This document shows, in pieces, positions 1-10,050 of a stretch of DNA of 64,000 bases; position 1 is the first letter of the stretch, and each line of letters begins with the position of its first letter. Source of the stretch: Bacteroides nordii WAL 11050 = JCM 12987 (GTDB taxonomy: Bacteria; Bacteroidota; Bacteroidia; Bacteroidales; Bacteroidaceae). The stretch lies in the NCBI GenBank assembly GCA_000613465.1, contig BAJA01000020.1, forward strand, positions 29,755-93,754. Direction: 5' to 3'. A model generated the notes under the pieces. It was given only the letters and a program-made list of their open reading frames with translations, ran no database searches and was not told where the DNA came from. Position numbers and translations under genes: made by a program.

Positions 1-1016
1 AGGATGATATCCGCATTGAAGGGATGAAAGTTTCTTTTTCCCTTCTTTTTGAAAAGCCTACCGATCCTTTTATGAAGTCGGTGGTTAAAGCTGCCGAAGC
101 AGCTATTCTTACTCACGTAAGTAAAGAGGTGGAAATTGTAGGCAATATTAGTGTAAGAACCATTCAGGCCGCACGTCCGGAAGTAGGAAAACTATTGCCG
201 CAAGTGAAAAATATTATTGGTGTTTCTTCCGGAAAGGGAGGGGTCGGTAAGTCTACCGTAGCGGCAAACCTTGCTGTGGCGCTTGCCAAACTTGGCTATA
301 AAGTTGGATTGCTTGATGCTGATATCTTTGGGCCCTCTATGCCAAAAATGTTTCAGGTAGAAGATGCCCGTCCTTATGCCGAAAAAATTGGAGGGCGTGA
401 TATGATTATTCCCGTTGAGAAATATGGGGTGAAACTTCTTTCCATTGGTTTCTTTGTCGATCCCGATCAAGCTACTTTATGGCGTGGTGGTATGGCAAGT
501 AATGCACTGAAACAGCTTATTGGTGATGCCGATTGGGGCGAACTGGACTATTTCCTGATTGACTTGCCCCCCGGAACCAGTGACATCCATCTGACTGTAG
601 TACAAACATTGGCCTTGACTGGTGCAGTTGTAGTGAGCACCCCACAGGCTGTGGCATTGGCAGATGCTCGTAAGGGTATTAATATGTTCACCAATGAGAA
701 AGTGAATGTACCTATCTTGGGGTTGGTCGAAAATATGGCTTGGTTTACTCCTGCCGAATTGCCCGAAAACAAATATTACATCTTTGGGCGTGAAGGTGCC
801 AAGAAACTGGCAGAAGAGATGAATGTGCCTTTGCTGGGACAGATTCCTATAGTTCAAAGTATTTGTGAAAGCGGTGATAAGGGAACTCCTGCTGCATTGG
901 ATGAGAATACAATTACCGGTCGTGCTTTCTTATCATTGGCTGCTGCTGTGGTCCGCCAGGTAGATCGGCGGAATGTAGAACAGGCACCTACACAGATTGT
1001 AGAAATGCATAAGTAA
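1..1016 (+). CDS. mrp: Mrp/ApbC-family Fe-S cluster carrier ATPase, 5' end outside window
   Basis: A P-loop ATPase of the Mrp/NBP35 family, which binds an Fe-S cluster and hands it to apo-proteins in the cytosol. The Walker A motif GKGGVGKST and the downstream motifs DADIFGPSMP and DLPPGTSD are clear. The frame is open back to the window edge (DDIRIEG precedes the first ATG at 24), and the family normally has an N-terminal DUF59-like domain of about 90 residues, so the true start lies upstream and the first ATG here is internal. Ends in TAA at 1014-1016. Family assignment is secure; the gene symbol is by family. Confidence 0.9.
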   Translation, partial: DDIRIEGMKVSFSLLFEKPTDPFMKSVVKAAEAAILTHVSKEVEIVGNISVRTIQAARPEVGKLLPQVKNIIGVSSGKGGVGKSTVAANLAVALAKLGYKVGLLDADIFGPSMPKMFQVEDARPYAEKIGGRDMIIPVEKYGVKLLSIGFFVDPDQATLWRGGMASNALKQLIGDADWGELDYFLIDLPPGTSDIHLTVVQTLALTGAVVVSTPQAVALADARKGINMFTNEKVNVPILGLVENMAWFTPAELPENKYYIFGREGAKKLAEEMNVPLLGQIPIVQSICESGDKGTPAALDENTITGRAFLSLAAAVVRQVDRRNVEQAPTQIVEMHK

Positions 1017-1043
1017 TGCGAATCAGTAGTTGAAATCTGTTTT

Positions 1044-1210
1044 ACCACAGAGTACCACAGAGTTTTAAATCTTTATTGAAACGCAGATGAACGCAGATTT
1101 TCGCAAAGGGAAACCATATAAGATAAAGAATTACAGTCTTTTAAATCTACGTTCATTTGTGTTAATCTGCGTTTCATCAGATAATTAGTACTCTGTGAGA
1201 CTCTGTGGTG
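1044..1210. repeat. Dispersed nested palindromic repeat, copy 1
   Basis: Two nested inverted repeats fill the space between two convergent genes. The outer arms read ACCACAGAGT and ACTCTGTGGT-like sequence; the inner arms are built on AAACGCAGATGAACGCAGAT and its reverse complement. A closely similar block of the same length and order lies at 5586-5761, and shorter relatives are at 11948-12018 and 14610-14714. It has no coding potential. It could act as a bidirectional terminator or be a non-autonomous (MITE-like) repeat. Confidence 0.8.
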
Positions 1211-1224
1211 AGTTGTATTTATTC

Positions 1225-3111
1225 TTATTTATTGAGTACTTTCAGTAGTTCACTCTTCATTTTATCTACTCCGGGAAATCCGGTTGTTTTATAAGTGATG
1301 TTTCCTTCACGGTCAACGAGCAGATAGGTAGGCACTCCTCTGATCTGGAATGAATTCATCAGATAACTCCATTGATCCGCTGTTACCCGGAAGTGTTCTC
1401 CATGAATGTCGGGTATCATGTTCTCCCATGTACCTTTTGGAGAAGTTTCTCCGGTCAGATAAATATAAACGATATCCCTGTCTTTTAACTCTTCCTTCAT
1501 GGGGATCATAGCTTTGTTTGCCATGCGGCATGGTCCGCACCAGGTTGCCCAGAAATCCACTAATAAGGTATGCCCGCGATACTTGGAAATAATAGAAGCG
1601 AACAAATCTTCGTTACTTACCTCACCGGCCTCATTTATGGTAAATCCGGTTTTCTTTTTGTTCTCTTCTATTTTTGCCAGTAATTCATCGTTTTTCTCTT
1701 TCACAGCTTCCAGATAGACGGGAGTTGATAAAGCGGATATTTTTGCCAACTGTTCTTCTGTGACAGGTGTAAAGTCGTTAATTCCGTTCAGTACATCGGC
1801 TACTGTAGAAAGTTCAAAATAAATCCCTTTGTCTGTTCCTAATGCTTTGCTGAATGCCGTCCTGAACATGGGGCTTCCGGTGAGACGCATATAGAGCGGA
1901 ACATACATGGCCCGTGTGGTATTAAGAGAGGGAAAATCCCGTAATACATTCAGAAAATCATCCGGAAGACTGACAGGATTATTCTTTATATATTCATTTA
2001 CTTGCTCGTCCTTCAGCTTATAGTTAGTGATATGTACACGTTGCATGATTCCGGGAACGAACGTGAGAAGTGATGCAGCCGATGCGTCTACAGCACAACA
2101 AAGCATCTCTTTGCAGGCTTTTGTTGCTTTAAGAGCATCAATCTGCCGGAGTTTCTCTTTATGTTTATTCAGGATATACGCTTTTACTTCTTCTGCATTT
2201 TTGTCTTTCAGGTCTTTGATGAACTGAGGATAGTCATCATCTATATTGGTTTTAAAATTCAGTTTAGCAATTTCTCCGGAGGGTCCGGCAAGATATCCTC
2301 CGTAGTAGACGTTTGCTTCATTGGATTTTTTGTCTTTATGCAGCTTGGATTGCCGACGGCAAATCTCACGTTGGTTGATGAAGAGATTTGTCTTTTCTCC
2401 GGGTACTAATAAAAAATCAATTGCTTCTATTCCGGCATAAAGAGTAGCGGGTGTTGTTGTAATGACTGGTATTTCGCTGGAGAATTGTCCATTATCATTT
2501 ACTTTTATGTCTACTTTTTGTTCCAGGTTAACAGCGCCTCTAAGGTAGATAGTGAAGTTTGAAGACATTCCCGGTTCAAAATCAAGTATTTGCCCTTCTA
2601 AGAGAGCTTTGCCTTTTTCTATTTTGGGTGTAGGTAGGGTAGTGAGCTTCTTGGTTCGTTCTGTTGCTTCAGCTGGTAGTTTTAGCTTAGGCAATTTACC
2701 ATCCAATTGTATTCCCCAGATTTTGAAAGCGCCTTCTGTATCTCCTTCGGAGAAGTCGATAGAGGTAATATCTTTTGGCAGGGGTGGAAAGACAAGTTTA
2801 AATTCGGCTTGTCCGGATTCCGGCATCCAAAACTCTTGATCGGGAGTGATGCCGATACCGTGGCGCAGAGGATATAATTCGCCGTCACTTCCTTTCAGAA
2901 AGCTCCCGGAAGCAATTCTTATCCAGTTTTTAGGACGATAAAAAGCTTTGATATGTAGTACGGTTGCTGTGTCACTCAATGCTACTTTATCTATTTCAAT
3001 GCTTGTAGAACTCCAGGCGGTGAAGGGAGGTTGTTCTATGATTCTTTCCTGAGCTTGTGTAAATGTTGTCAGACTTAGCAGAAAACAAGTGATAAGTACG
3101 AATGGTTTCAT
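1225..3111 (-). CDS. Secreted thioredoxin-domain protein (TlpA-like disulfide reductase)
   Basis: A 628-residue exported protein. Residues 1-20 form a signal peptide ending TQA. The middle part resembles the N-terminal beta-rich domain that Bacteroides fuses to thioredoxins. The last 150 residues are a TlpA/ResA-like thioredoxin fold with the redox motif WCGPC, followed by the cis-proline segment GVPTYLL. It would reduce or shuffle disulfides in periplasmic or outer-membrane proteins. A promoter-like TACTTTTG (minus strand) lies at 3136-3143, upstream of the ATG. The substrate is unknown. Confidence 0.85.
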   Translation of the reverse strand: MKPFVLITCFLLSLTTFTQAQERIIEQPPFTAWSSTSIEIDKVALSDTATVLHIKAFYRPKNWIRIASGSFLKGSDGELYPLRHGIGITPDQEFWMPESGQAEFKLVFPPLPKDITSIDFSEGDTEGAFKIWGIQLDGKLPKLKLPAEATERTKKLTTLPTPKIEKGKALLEGQILDFEPGMSSNFTIYLRGAVNLEQKVDIKVNDNGQFSSEIPVITTTPATLYAGIEAIDFLLVPGEKTNLFINQREICRRQSKLHKDKKSNEANVYYGGYLAGPSGEIAKLNFKTNIDDDYPQFIKDLKDKNAEEVKAYILNKHKEKLRQIDALKATKACKEMLCCAVDASAASLLTFVPGIMQRVHITNYKLKDEQVNEYIKNNPVSLPDDFLNVLRDFPSLNTTRAMYVPLYMRLTGSPMFRTAFSKALGTDKGIYFELSTVADVLNGINDFTPVTEEQLAKISALSTPVYLEAVKEKNDELLAKIEENKKKTGFTINEAGEVSNEDLFASIISKYRGHTLLVDFWATWCGPCRMANKAMIPMKEELKDRDIVYIYLTGETSPKGTWENMIPDIHGEHFRVTADQWSYLMNSFQIRGVPTYLLVDREGNITYKTTGFPGVDKMKSELLKVLNK

Positions 3112-3251
3112 GGTGTTGTTATTTATGGTTATCTACAAAAGTAAGAATAATATAGTTATTATTTACTACTTTTTTGGTAAAAAAGAAAGAGGTAACCACT
3201 ATGATAAAAGGCGATTACTTCTTTCTTTTCAATGAATGTATTAAAAGAGAG

Positions 3252-5063
3252 TTATTGTTGAAGTTTGAAGGTGATAGGAAGTGTATATTGCACAGCTACC
3301 GTTTGGCCATCGTTTTTACCGGGTTCCCAACGTGGCATACCCATTACTACACGTATAGCTTCGGCATCCAGTGAAGGAGAGACACTTTGTATTACTTTCG
3401 GACTGATAACATGACCGTCTTTGTTGACTATCATCTGGATAACAACACGTCCCTGCGTTTTGCTCTGTTGGGCATCAAATGGATATTTGATATTTCTTGC
3501 CAGATAACTCATTAGTCCACTGGCTCCACCCGGATATTTGGGCATTATTTCTGCACTTTCAAGAACAACTTCCGGGGTTATGATGTCATCTTTGGGAGCA
3601 TATCCTACAACTACCACTTCCATCAGTTTACTGTCTTTTATTTCTTCTACTTCCGGTCCGCTCAGTCTGAAAGCGATGGGAACTGTATATTTTACACGTA
3701 CCTCTTTTCCTCTTTGTTTACCCGGAGTCCATTTAGGCATTGTTGACAATACACGTATGGCTTCTGCGTCTAGTTCGGAACTAGCAGAGCGTCGTGCTAC
3801 TGCCAGATTGCTAACCGATCCGTCTTTTTCTACAATGAAACGTGCTATGACACGTCCTTGTATACCTTCTTTTTGAGCCTTTACAGGATAGCGCAAATTT
3901 TTAGCAATAAACTCCATCAGACCTGTTTGTCCGCCAGGAAAAACGGGCATCTCTTCTACAACATCAAAAATATCATCATCATCTCCGGTATTCACTTTTT
4001 GCATGATGGCAGAAGGATCTTTGTCGGTTATGTCTATATCGGCAGGAATTTCTTTCGGGATAGTAACTTCTTCTACTGTGGCCTGTTCTGGTATTTGTCC
4101 GGTAGCCTTTGTTACTTGTTCTGTTGACTTTTCAACAGTTTGTATTACTTCCCGTGCAAAATTTTTCGTGGTTCGGGCTACTGCTTCGATATTACTGATT
4201 ATTAGTAGCAAGGCAGCCAATGGAAGAAATAGCAAATATTTAGTTCTTCCTATTTCTTTTGTTCTTTTCTTGTTCATCATTTTAATTCGGTTTTTGAGTG
4301 GTAAAACATTGAAACTATTATAGAGAGTTGCTGCAGCCTTGTTATGAGCCAGTCCCAACAGATGGTACTGGTATACTTTATAGTCGTATCCGGTTTGCAG
4401 GACGCGTTGATCGGCCATGTATTCCAGATTATTTCGTATTTCGCGCTTCATGAGCCAGATAAAAGGATTAAACCAGCAGGCGATACATATCAGTTCACTG
4501 AACATTATATCTGCCGAATGTAACTGGTGGGCATGGGTCTGCTCATGAGTAAGAATTTCGGCAAGTTCTTCCTGAGTATGAGATTCAGGATGGACAAATA
4601 TCCAATGGAAAAAGGAAAAGGGGCCACTTGCTTTGTTTAATATCTGTACACGTACACCTTGTATCTCTGTTACTTTGCACTGAATTCGTAAGAGGATAAT
4701 ACTGGTCAGTTGCATTATAAAACGGATAAATAGTAATATCACTCCGCAAAAATAGATGATACTTAGGGAATTGGTGGCAAATTCCTGCCAGTTTGTATGA
4801 GTTGGGGTTATTGTTTCTTCAAATACCACTTCAGGGAGTAGTGTTGTTGCATATAAATCGGCTATTACCACCATTGGCTCATGTGCCTTTACCCATTCCT
4901 GAAGGTTGAGCATTGGATAAAACAGAGAGACTCCCAAAAAACAAAGCAATGCTGTCCGGCGCCAATGAAAAAATGTATCTTTATAAAAGAATAACCGGTA
5001 AAATATATAGAATACTATAATTCCTACGTTTATCTTTAGAAAATAGGCAAGTTCCGGAGTCAT
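3252..5063 (-). CDS. BlaR1/M56-family membrane peptidase with two TonB C-terminal domains
   Basis: A 603-residue membrane protein. Residues 1-120 hold several hydrophobic segments, and a zinc-peptidase motif HEQTH lies near residue 170 (M56/BlaR1 type). A further membrane segment follows near residue 275. Two TonB C-terminal domains follow (about 370-465 and 500-603), each with the pattern YP..A...G..G.V...F/M.V...G. There is no penicillin-binding sensor domain, so beta-lactam sensing is not implied. It sits 18 bases downstream of a blaI-like gene on the same strand, the usual regulator/protease pair. Likely a signalling protease that relieves BlaI repression; the signal is unknown. Confidence 0.85.
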   Translation of the reverse strand: MTPELAYFLKINVGIIVFYIFYRLFFYKDTFFHWRRTALLCFLGVSLFYPMLNLQEWVKAHEPMVVIADLYATTLLPEVVFEETITPTHTNWQEFATNSLSIIYFCGVILLFIRFIMQLTSIILLRIQCKVTEIQGVRVQILNKASGPFSFFHWIFVHPESHTQEELAEILTHEQTHAHQLHSADIMFSELICIACWFNPFIWLMKREIRNNLEYMADQRVLQTGYDYKVYQYHLLGLAHNKAAATLYNSFNVLPLKNRIKMMNKKRTKEIGRTKYLLFLPLAALLLIISNIEAVARTTKNFAREVIQTVEKSTEQVTKATGQIPEQATVEEVTIPKEIPADIDITDKDPSAIMQKVNTGDDDDIFDVVEEMPVFPGGQTGLMEFIAKNLRYPVKAQKEGIQGRVIARFIVEKDGSVSNLAVARRSASSELDAEAIRVLSTMPKWTPGKQRGKEVRVKYTVPIAFRLSGPEVEEIKDSKLMEVVVVGYAPKDDIITPEVVLESAEIMPKYPGGASGLMSYLARNIKYPFDAQQSKTQGRVVIQMIVNKDGHVISPKVIQSVSPSLDAEAIRVVMGMPRWEPGKNDGQTVAVQYTLPITFKLQQ

Positions 5064-5081
5064 GATTTTACTGTTTATTCG

Positions 5082-5445
5082 TTATTCTTCTTTACCTTTT
5101 TCAATCATGTCGATGATCTCTTTCAAGTCGCTGGTCGAGATTTTCTGGTCTTTGGCAAAAAAGGAAACCATCTCTTTGTAAGAGTTTTCGAAGTAATTAC
5201 GTACTACTCCGCTCATGAAACTGCGTTTATACTCACTTTCCCGTATGGCAGGAGTGTATTGATAGGTGTTACCTACGGCGGGGCGTGACGTATCCTTTTC
5301 GTTCAAGATTCTTTACTATGGATGCTACGGTCGTATAAGGGGGAACCGGTGCTTCAAACTTGGCTACTATCTCTTTCACAAAACAGTTTTCCAATTCCCA
5401 GATGTAGATCATCACTTCTTCTTCTTGTATAGTCAGCTTTTCCAT
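5082..5445 (-). pseudogene. BlaI/MecI-family repressor, frameshifted
   Basis: The gene is read in two frames. From ATG 5443-5445 the first frame encodes a winged-helix half beginning MEKLTIQEEEVMIYIW and ending VTPRRR before a stop (TAA, about 5270). The second frame carries the rest (NTYQYTPAIRESEYKRSF to IEKGKEE) to 5082. The two join at a C/G-rich stretch at about 5271-5284 and need one base skipped or two added. The family is about 120 residues and the sum fits. Either a real frameshift that would free the downstream M56 gene from repression, or a base-call error. Confidence 0.8.
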
Positions 5446-5452
5446 GGAGTAT

Positions 5453-5500
5453 GTTTAATTACGATTATATTGCAAATCTACGAAATATTCGTAATTAAAC
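5453..5500 (-). promoter_or_regulatory. blaI promoter with palindromic operator
   Basis: Perfect 12-base inverted arms, GTTTAATTACGA at 5453-5464 and TCGTAATTAAAC at 5489-5500, flank a minus-strand promoter element TAGATTTG (5473-5480), which fits the Bacteroides TAnnTTTG. The arms sit directly upstream of the blaI-like ATG, as expected for an autoregulated BlaI-type operator. Confidence 0.7.
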
Positions 5501-5585
5501 AATAGTCAGTGGGTTAAATAATGTAAACTCAGTAAAGAAGCCATTGAGAAGCATGCCGGGCGGTGTTCATTATTGTACGGTATTT

Positions 5586-5761
5586 CACCACAGAGGTCGC
5601 AGAGGACACAGAGTTTAAATCTTTATTGAAACGCAGATGAACGCAAATTCTCGCAAAGGGAAATAACGATAAAATAAAGAACTACAGTTTTTTAATCTGC
5701 GTTCATCCGCGTTTCATCAGAGAAAATAATATCTCTGCGCCCTCCGTGTCCTCTGTGGTGA
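5586..5761. repeat. Dispersed nested palindromic repeat, copy 2
   Basis: Same architecture as the block at 1044-1210: outer arms CACCACAGAGG and CCTCTGTGGTG, inner arms AAACGCAGATGAACGCA and TGCGTTCATCCGCGTTT, with a shared spacer including CTCGCAAAGGGAAA. The outer arms differ from copy 1 on both sides in a matched way (compensated changes), which suggests the paired structure matters. It fills the gap between the blaI-like gene and the truncated two-component regulator. Confidence 0.8.
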
Positions 5762-5825
5762 ACTTATTCATTTCTGAACAGATTTGAACCAACTATCCAA
5801 CTACAGATTCGCATAAATTACTTCT

Positions 5826-7415
5826 TTAATCAGACAGAGAGGTATCTCTTTGTTTGTTTACTTCTCTGTATTCTCTGGGTGTCTGATTGTAGCGTTTAGC
5901 AAATTCTTTGTAAAAATGAGAACGGTTCGTGAATGCAGTCTTGTACATGACTTCCTGTATTGTAAGGGTAGTAGTCAGTAGTAACTTGGCTGCATAAGTC
6001 ATTCGTTGCTCTTTTATAAAGTCTTTTGGAGACGGTTGATTCAGGTTTTTGAATTTGCGATATAGGTTGCGGCTACTCGTTTGCATGGCGGCTGCCAATT
6101 CTTCGGGGCCGAATAGTGTATTATCCATATTCTTATTTATCAGTTCTCTTGCTGTTTGCAGATATTCTTTGTCTTCTTTCTGCAATAACTGTCCGCCTCC
6201 AAAGTCAAAGGCACTGGCCGAAGAGTTATAATATTGTTCTAACTCTCTTTGTTTTTTGATAAGCTGCCTGATCACTGTTACCAGATATTGGGTGTTGAAG
6301 GGCTTTGGTATATAGGCATCAGCCCTGATTCAATACCTTCTATTTTCTCATCTGTTGTGTTCTTAGCCGACAGAATAACCAGAGGAATATGCACTGTGTG
6401 CTTATTACTCTTTATTTGTTTAGTCAGGGTGATTCCGTCAACTTTAGGCATCATAATATCTGTAATGATCAGGTCAGGAGTTTCTTGTTTTAGCAGAGCT
6501 AATCCTTCTTCTCCGTTTTCTGCTGTAAGAATGGCGTATTCATCAGATAATATATCTTTCAACATCCACAACAATTCTTTGTTATCATCAATAATCAGAA
6601 TAGTTGCTTCCGGTTGTGCACATTTATCTCCGGCAGTTGCGTTTTCGAGCTCTTGCCTGTTCATACTATTTTTTTGAATTAGTTTCGGAACATCTTCCTG
6701 CTTCTGGGAAGAATTCTCTGTAATTTCCAGCTGAGGTAATGTTACGGTGAACTGGGCATACTGATTTACCTCACTTTCTACTTTTATTATACCTTGAAGC
6801 AATTCTACCATACTATGGCAGATAGCAAGTCCTAATCCGTTTCTGGAAGATAATCCCTTGATACTATTTTCTTTGATATTATCCAATACACTGTAACGGT
6901 TGAATATTAGAGGGATATTTTCTTTACTGATACCTTTGCCTGTATTGTATACTTTAACTTCCAGTTTTGCGTCTATTACTTTTACGGATATTAAAATAGT
7001 TCCTTTTTCCGGAGTGTATTTAAACGCATTGGAAATGAGGTTATTCAGTATTTTCGTAAAACAACTGTTATCACTTCTCCATATAATATTGGGGCTAACA
7101 TCAGTTTGGAGAAGGATATTATTTTGCTCAGCCAATTCGCTGAATGATTCGATAATTTCCTGTGATAATTCGCTGATATTTAATTCCTGTATATGGCATG
7201 TCTGATTTCCTGTTTCCATACGGCGGAAATCTATCACTTCCTGAATCAGACTGTTGAGTCGTTCTGTATTTGATTTAATAATTTGAGCGTACTTTTTGAT
7301 GAATACATCACTGTTTTCATGATGTAAGATACGTTCACACGGTCCGTAAATAAGAGTTAACGGAGTACAGAATTCATGTGTGATGTTGGTGAAGAAACGC
7401 AATTTACCCTCATAC
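5826..7415 (-). pseudogene. Hybrid two-component system regulator, truncated by IS21 and frameshifted
   Basis: Remnant of a one-protein sensor kinase/response regulator of the kind that controls glycan-utilisation loci. What remains: the H box (NITHEFCTPLTL), the HATPase N box (NNLISNAFKYTP), G box (NTGKGIS), a receiver domain (LIIDDNKE, phospho-acceptor in TDIMMPKVDG) and a C-terminal AraC-type HTH (SSRNLYRKF, NRSHFYKEF). The periplasmic sensor and membrane part are gone: the reading frame runs straight into the IS end at 7416. A one-base deletion in a G run (about 6326-6330) shifts the frame within the receiver, after IEGIESG. Non-functional as read. Confidence 0.9.
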
Positions 7416-7464
7416 TGGAAAATCCAGTGTAAGATGCCCCCTAAAACCAAGCGATTCTATCCCC
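7416..7464. repeat. IS21 left terminal inverted repeat
   Basis: Begins TGGAAAATCCAGTG and ends CTATCCCC. It is the exact reverse complement of 10002-10050. Confidence 0.9.
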
Positions 7465-7507
7465 TTGTGCCCAAATAATCCTGCCCATTGATTCCAATAT
7501 AAAAATG

Positions 7508-7542
7508 CCCCTGTCAGACAATGTCCGTCAGGGGATTTTTTT
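7508..7542 (+). terminator. Terminator inside the IS21 left end
   Basis: A hairpin with arms CCCCTG and CAGGGG and a further partly paired interior is followed by seven T residues. Placed before istA, it would stop transcription entering from outside, a common safeguard in insertion sequences. Confidence 0.6.
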
Positions 7543-7590
7543 CGTAGATTTGATACCCGTCTTGACCGGTGGGATAAAATCATTTCTACT

Positions 7591-9171
7591 ATGACAACAA
7601 AGATAGCAAACATTCTCCAGTGTTATGCATTGGGGATGGGGATAAAGCAGATAAGCAGGAGCTTTGAGCTGTCCCGCAACACGGTGCGCAGATATGTGCG
7701 CCTGTTTCAAGAGTGTGGCATACCGATAAAGGAACTGGCAGCCATGCCTTCCGCCCGCATCCAGGAGATGTTCTCCGAGGGTGTTGGCCGCAACAGGGTT
7801 CCGTCACAACGCCAACTTGAGCTTGAGGCACTTCTTCCTGAGTATGCCGCCCGACTTAGCCGCCGGGGTGTAACAGTGAAAAGCCTGTACGAAGAGTACC
7901 GCGAAACACATCCTAACGGATACAGACATGCCAGTTTCGGCAACTATCTCATGCGCTACCGCATGGTAACGCATGTTGTAGGGCATGTCGAGCATTATGC
8001 CGGAGACCAGATGTACATCGACTTTGCTGGCGATAAACTAGAGGTAGTTGACAGTGAAAACGGCGAATGCCGCAGCGTTGAAGTGTTCGTGGCCATACTT
8101 CCATGCAGCCACTATACCTACTGCGAGGCGGTCTGGTCTCAGTCAAGGCAGGACCTGATCAGGGCGTGTGAGAACGCTCTTCATTTTTACGGCGGGGTTC
8201 CGATGGCGATAGTACCTGACAACCTCAAGGCCGCCGTGACCCGTAGCGACCGCAACGAGCCTGTAATCAACGAGGAGTTTACAGCATTTGCCGAACACTA
8301 TGGATGTACCGTATATCCCGCACGGGTACGTCATCCAAAAGACAAGGCCTTGGTGGAAAATGCCGTGAAACTGCTTTACCGCTCTGTCTATGCTGATATC
8401 GAGGGGCTTGTATTCAACTCGCTGGAATCTCTGAATGCGGCCATCTCCGAATCGCTCTCGGCCTTCAACGGGCGCAGGATGAGTGGACGTCCCCTGTCCA
8501 GACGGGAACAGTTTGAACAGATTGAATCCGACTGCCTCCGCCCACTTCCCGTCATACGTCATCAGATGAAAGAACGACGCTCCGCAACGGTAATGCGGAA
8601 CAGCTACGTCACCTTCCGGCTTCACCATTACAGTGTACCAAAAGAGTATATAGGCAAACGTGTCGAGATTGTATATGATGCCGACACGCTGGATATATAT
8701 CATGGCCTGCGTCTGGTGACCACACATCAGCGTGATGACACGCCCTATGCCTATACGACTAAGGATGCCCACGGATTGCCTGGACGCCATGGAAGTTACG
8801 AAAAGGACCTGGAACAGATTTACGAACGAGCCGGTCAGACGGATAACGTCCTGTTGCTGTATCTGCGCAAGGTGGCGGAACTCAAGAAGTATCCTCCCGC
8901 GGCATTCCGTTCATGCAAAGGAATCATGGCACTGGAGAAGACCTTCGGACTGGAACGGTTGGTGGCAGCAAGCGCATGCGCCACGCAACTGCGCCAATAC
9001 GGATATCAGGAAATAAGGCAAATCCTTGAGCGTGGGGATGATGCAGACTTCCTGTCAAAAGAAGACATTGATGATGAAGTCCCAGTAACATCTACCCACA
9101 AAAACATCCGCGGAGCAGCCTACTTCGCAAAATCAAAACATTTAAATAAGAACAACAATGGAAACAAATAA
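7591..9171 (+). CDS. istA: IS21-family transposase IstA
   Basis: A 526-residue DDE transposase. The N-terminus has a helix-turn-helix (IKQISRSFELSRNTVRRYV). The catalytic acidic residues fall in MYIDFAGDKLEV, AIVPDNLKAAV and KDKALVENAV, in the order and spacing of the integrase-core fold. The C-terminal part is a beta-rich Mu-type domain. It starts at the ATG at 7591 behind the left end of the element and is followed by istB. It appears intact, so the element may still be active. Confidence 0.95.
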   Translation: MTTKIANILQCYALGMGIKQISRSFELSRNTVRRYVRLFQECGIPIKELAAMPSARIQEMFSEGVGRNRVPSQRQLELEALLPEYAARLSRRGVTVKSLYEEYRETHPNGYRHASFGNYLMRYRMVTHVVGHVEHYAGDQMYIDFAGDKLEVVDSENGECRSVEVFVAILPCSHYTYCEAVWSQSRQDLIRACENALHFYGGVPMAIVPDNLKAAVTRSDRNEPVINEEFTAFAEHYGCTVYPARVRHPKDKALVENAVKLLYRSVYADIEGLVFNSLESLNAAISESLSAFNGRRMSGRPLSRREQFEQIESDCLRPLPVIRHQMKERRSATVMRNSYVTFRLHHYSVPKEYIGKRVEIVYDADTLDIYHGLRLVTTHQRDDTPYAYTTKDAHGLPGRHGSYEKDLEQIYERAGQTDNVLLLYLRKVAELKKYPPAAFRSCKGIMALEKTFGLERLVAASACATQLRQYGYQEIRQILERGDDADFLSKEDIDDEVPVTSTHKNIRGAAYFAKSKHLNKNNNGNK

Positions 9172-9939
9172 TCTTACCCCCCAATAGCAGTCGAAAAAGA
9201 CCGCAATACGTTGACAATCGAGCTGATGAACCGTATGAAGTTACATGGCATGGCAGCCGCCTTCACTGAAAGCCTGGCCTCCACCATGGCCGAAACAATG
9301 ACAATCGACTCTTTCCTACACATGTTACTTGCCAGGGAATGGGACTACCGCGCCAATGCGGCCATCCAACGTCTTATACGCGGAGCTTCGTTCCGCTACA
9401 AGGCCTGCCTCGAACAGATAGACTATACAATCCCGCGTGGCCTTGACCGTAACCAAATGGAGCGGCTTGCTTCGCTGGAGTTCATTCGCCAGGGACAGAA
9501 CCTCTTCATCACCGGTTCATCCGGTACCGGAAAGAGCTTCCTTGCCACAGCCATGGGGTATGAAGCCTGCAAGAAGGGTATACGGACATATTATGCGAAT
9601 GCCCCGAAACTTATGGGTACGCTTAAAGTGGCAAAATTAAAAGGCACATTGGAAGCGGAACTCAAGAGAATCGAACGGAGCACACTGCTCATATTGGATG
9701 ATCTATTCCTTGTGAACCTTGACGCCAAGGAACGTCCCATCCTGCTTGATATAATAGAGGACCGGCATGGACGCAAGTCTATCATCATTACCTCGCAACT
9801 GCCGACGGATAATTGGTATGACGCAATCGGGGATCCTACCGTGGCAGATGCCATAATGGATCGTATTATACATACGGCTCACCGAATTGAGTTAAACGGA
9901 GAAAGTGTCCGGAAGATGGCGGCATACAGAGGGAAATAA
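9158..9939 (+). CDS. istB: IS21-family ATPase IstB, 5' end frameshifted
   Basis: The helper ATPase of IS21 transposition, AAA+ fold, with Walker A GSSGTGKSF and Walker B LLILDDLF. The expected start ATG at 9158 gives METNNLTP but meets a stop at 9185-9187; the main frame runs as PIAVEKDRNT and on to 9939. The two join if one C is added to the run of six C at 9177-9182. An internal start (TTG 9211 or ATG 9226) would still give about 240 residues. A C-run slip or a base-call error are both possible. Confidence 0.85.
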
Positions 9940-10001
9940 ACTAAAATAATAATAACCCCATCGGTCAAGACTTTTTGAGGGGGCATTATTGAATATTTTC
10001 A

Positions 10002-10050
10002 GGGGATAGAATCGCTTGGTTTTAGGGGGCATCTTACACTGGATTTTCCA
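10002..10050. repeat. IS21 right terminal inverted repeat
   Basis: Begins GGGGATAG and ends GGATTTTCCA. It is the exact reverse complement of 7416-7464. The following bases (AACGG) do not repeat the left flank. Confidence 0.9.

Larger units (their letters stand above)
7416..10050 (+). mobile_element. IS21-family insertion sequence
   Basis: A 2635-base element with istA and istB in the IS21 order. The 49-base terminal inverted repeats (7416-7464 and 10002-10050) match base for base and begin TG / end CA. Inner inverted sites GTCTTGACCGGTGGG (7560-7574 region) and its counterpart near 9956-9974 fit the extra transposase-binding repeats of this family. No target-site duplication is visible: the left flank ends CATAC and the right flank starts AACGG. 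Both flanking genes are truncated and unrelated, so the element probably sits at a deletion or recombination junction between two copies. Confidence 0.9.

Noticed and set aside
3252..5063. Beta-lactam resistance sensor BlaR1
   Set aside because: There is no penicillin-binding domain; TonB-type domains occupy its place, and no beta-lactamase gene is nearby.
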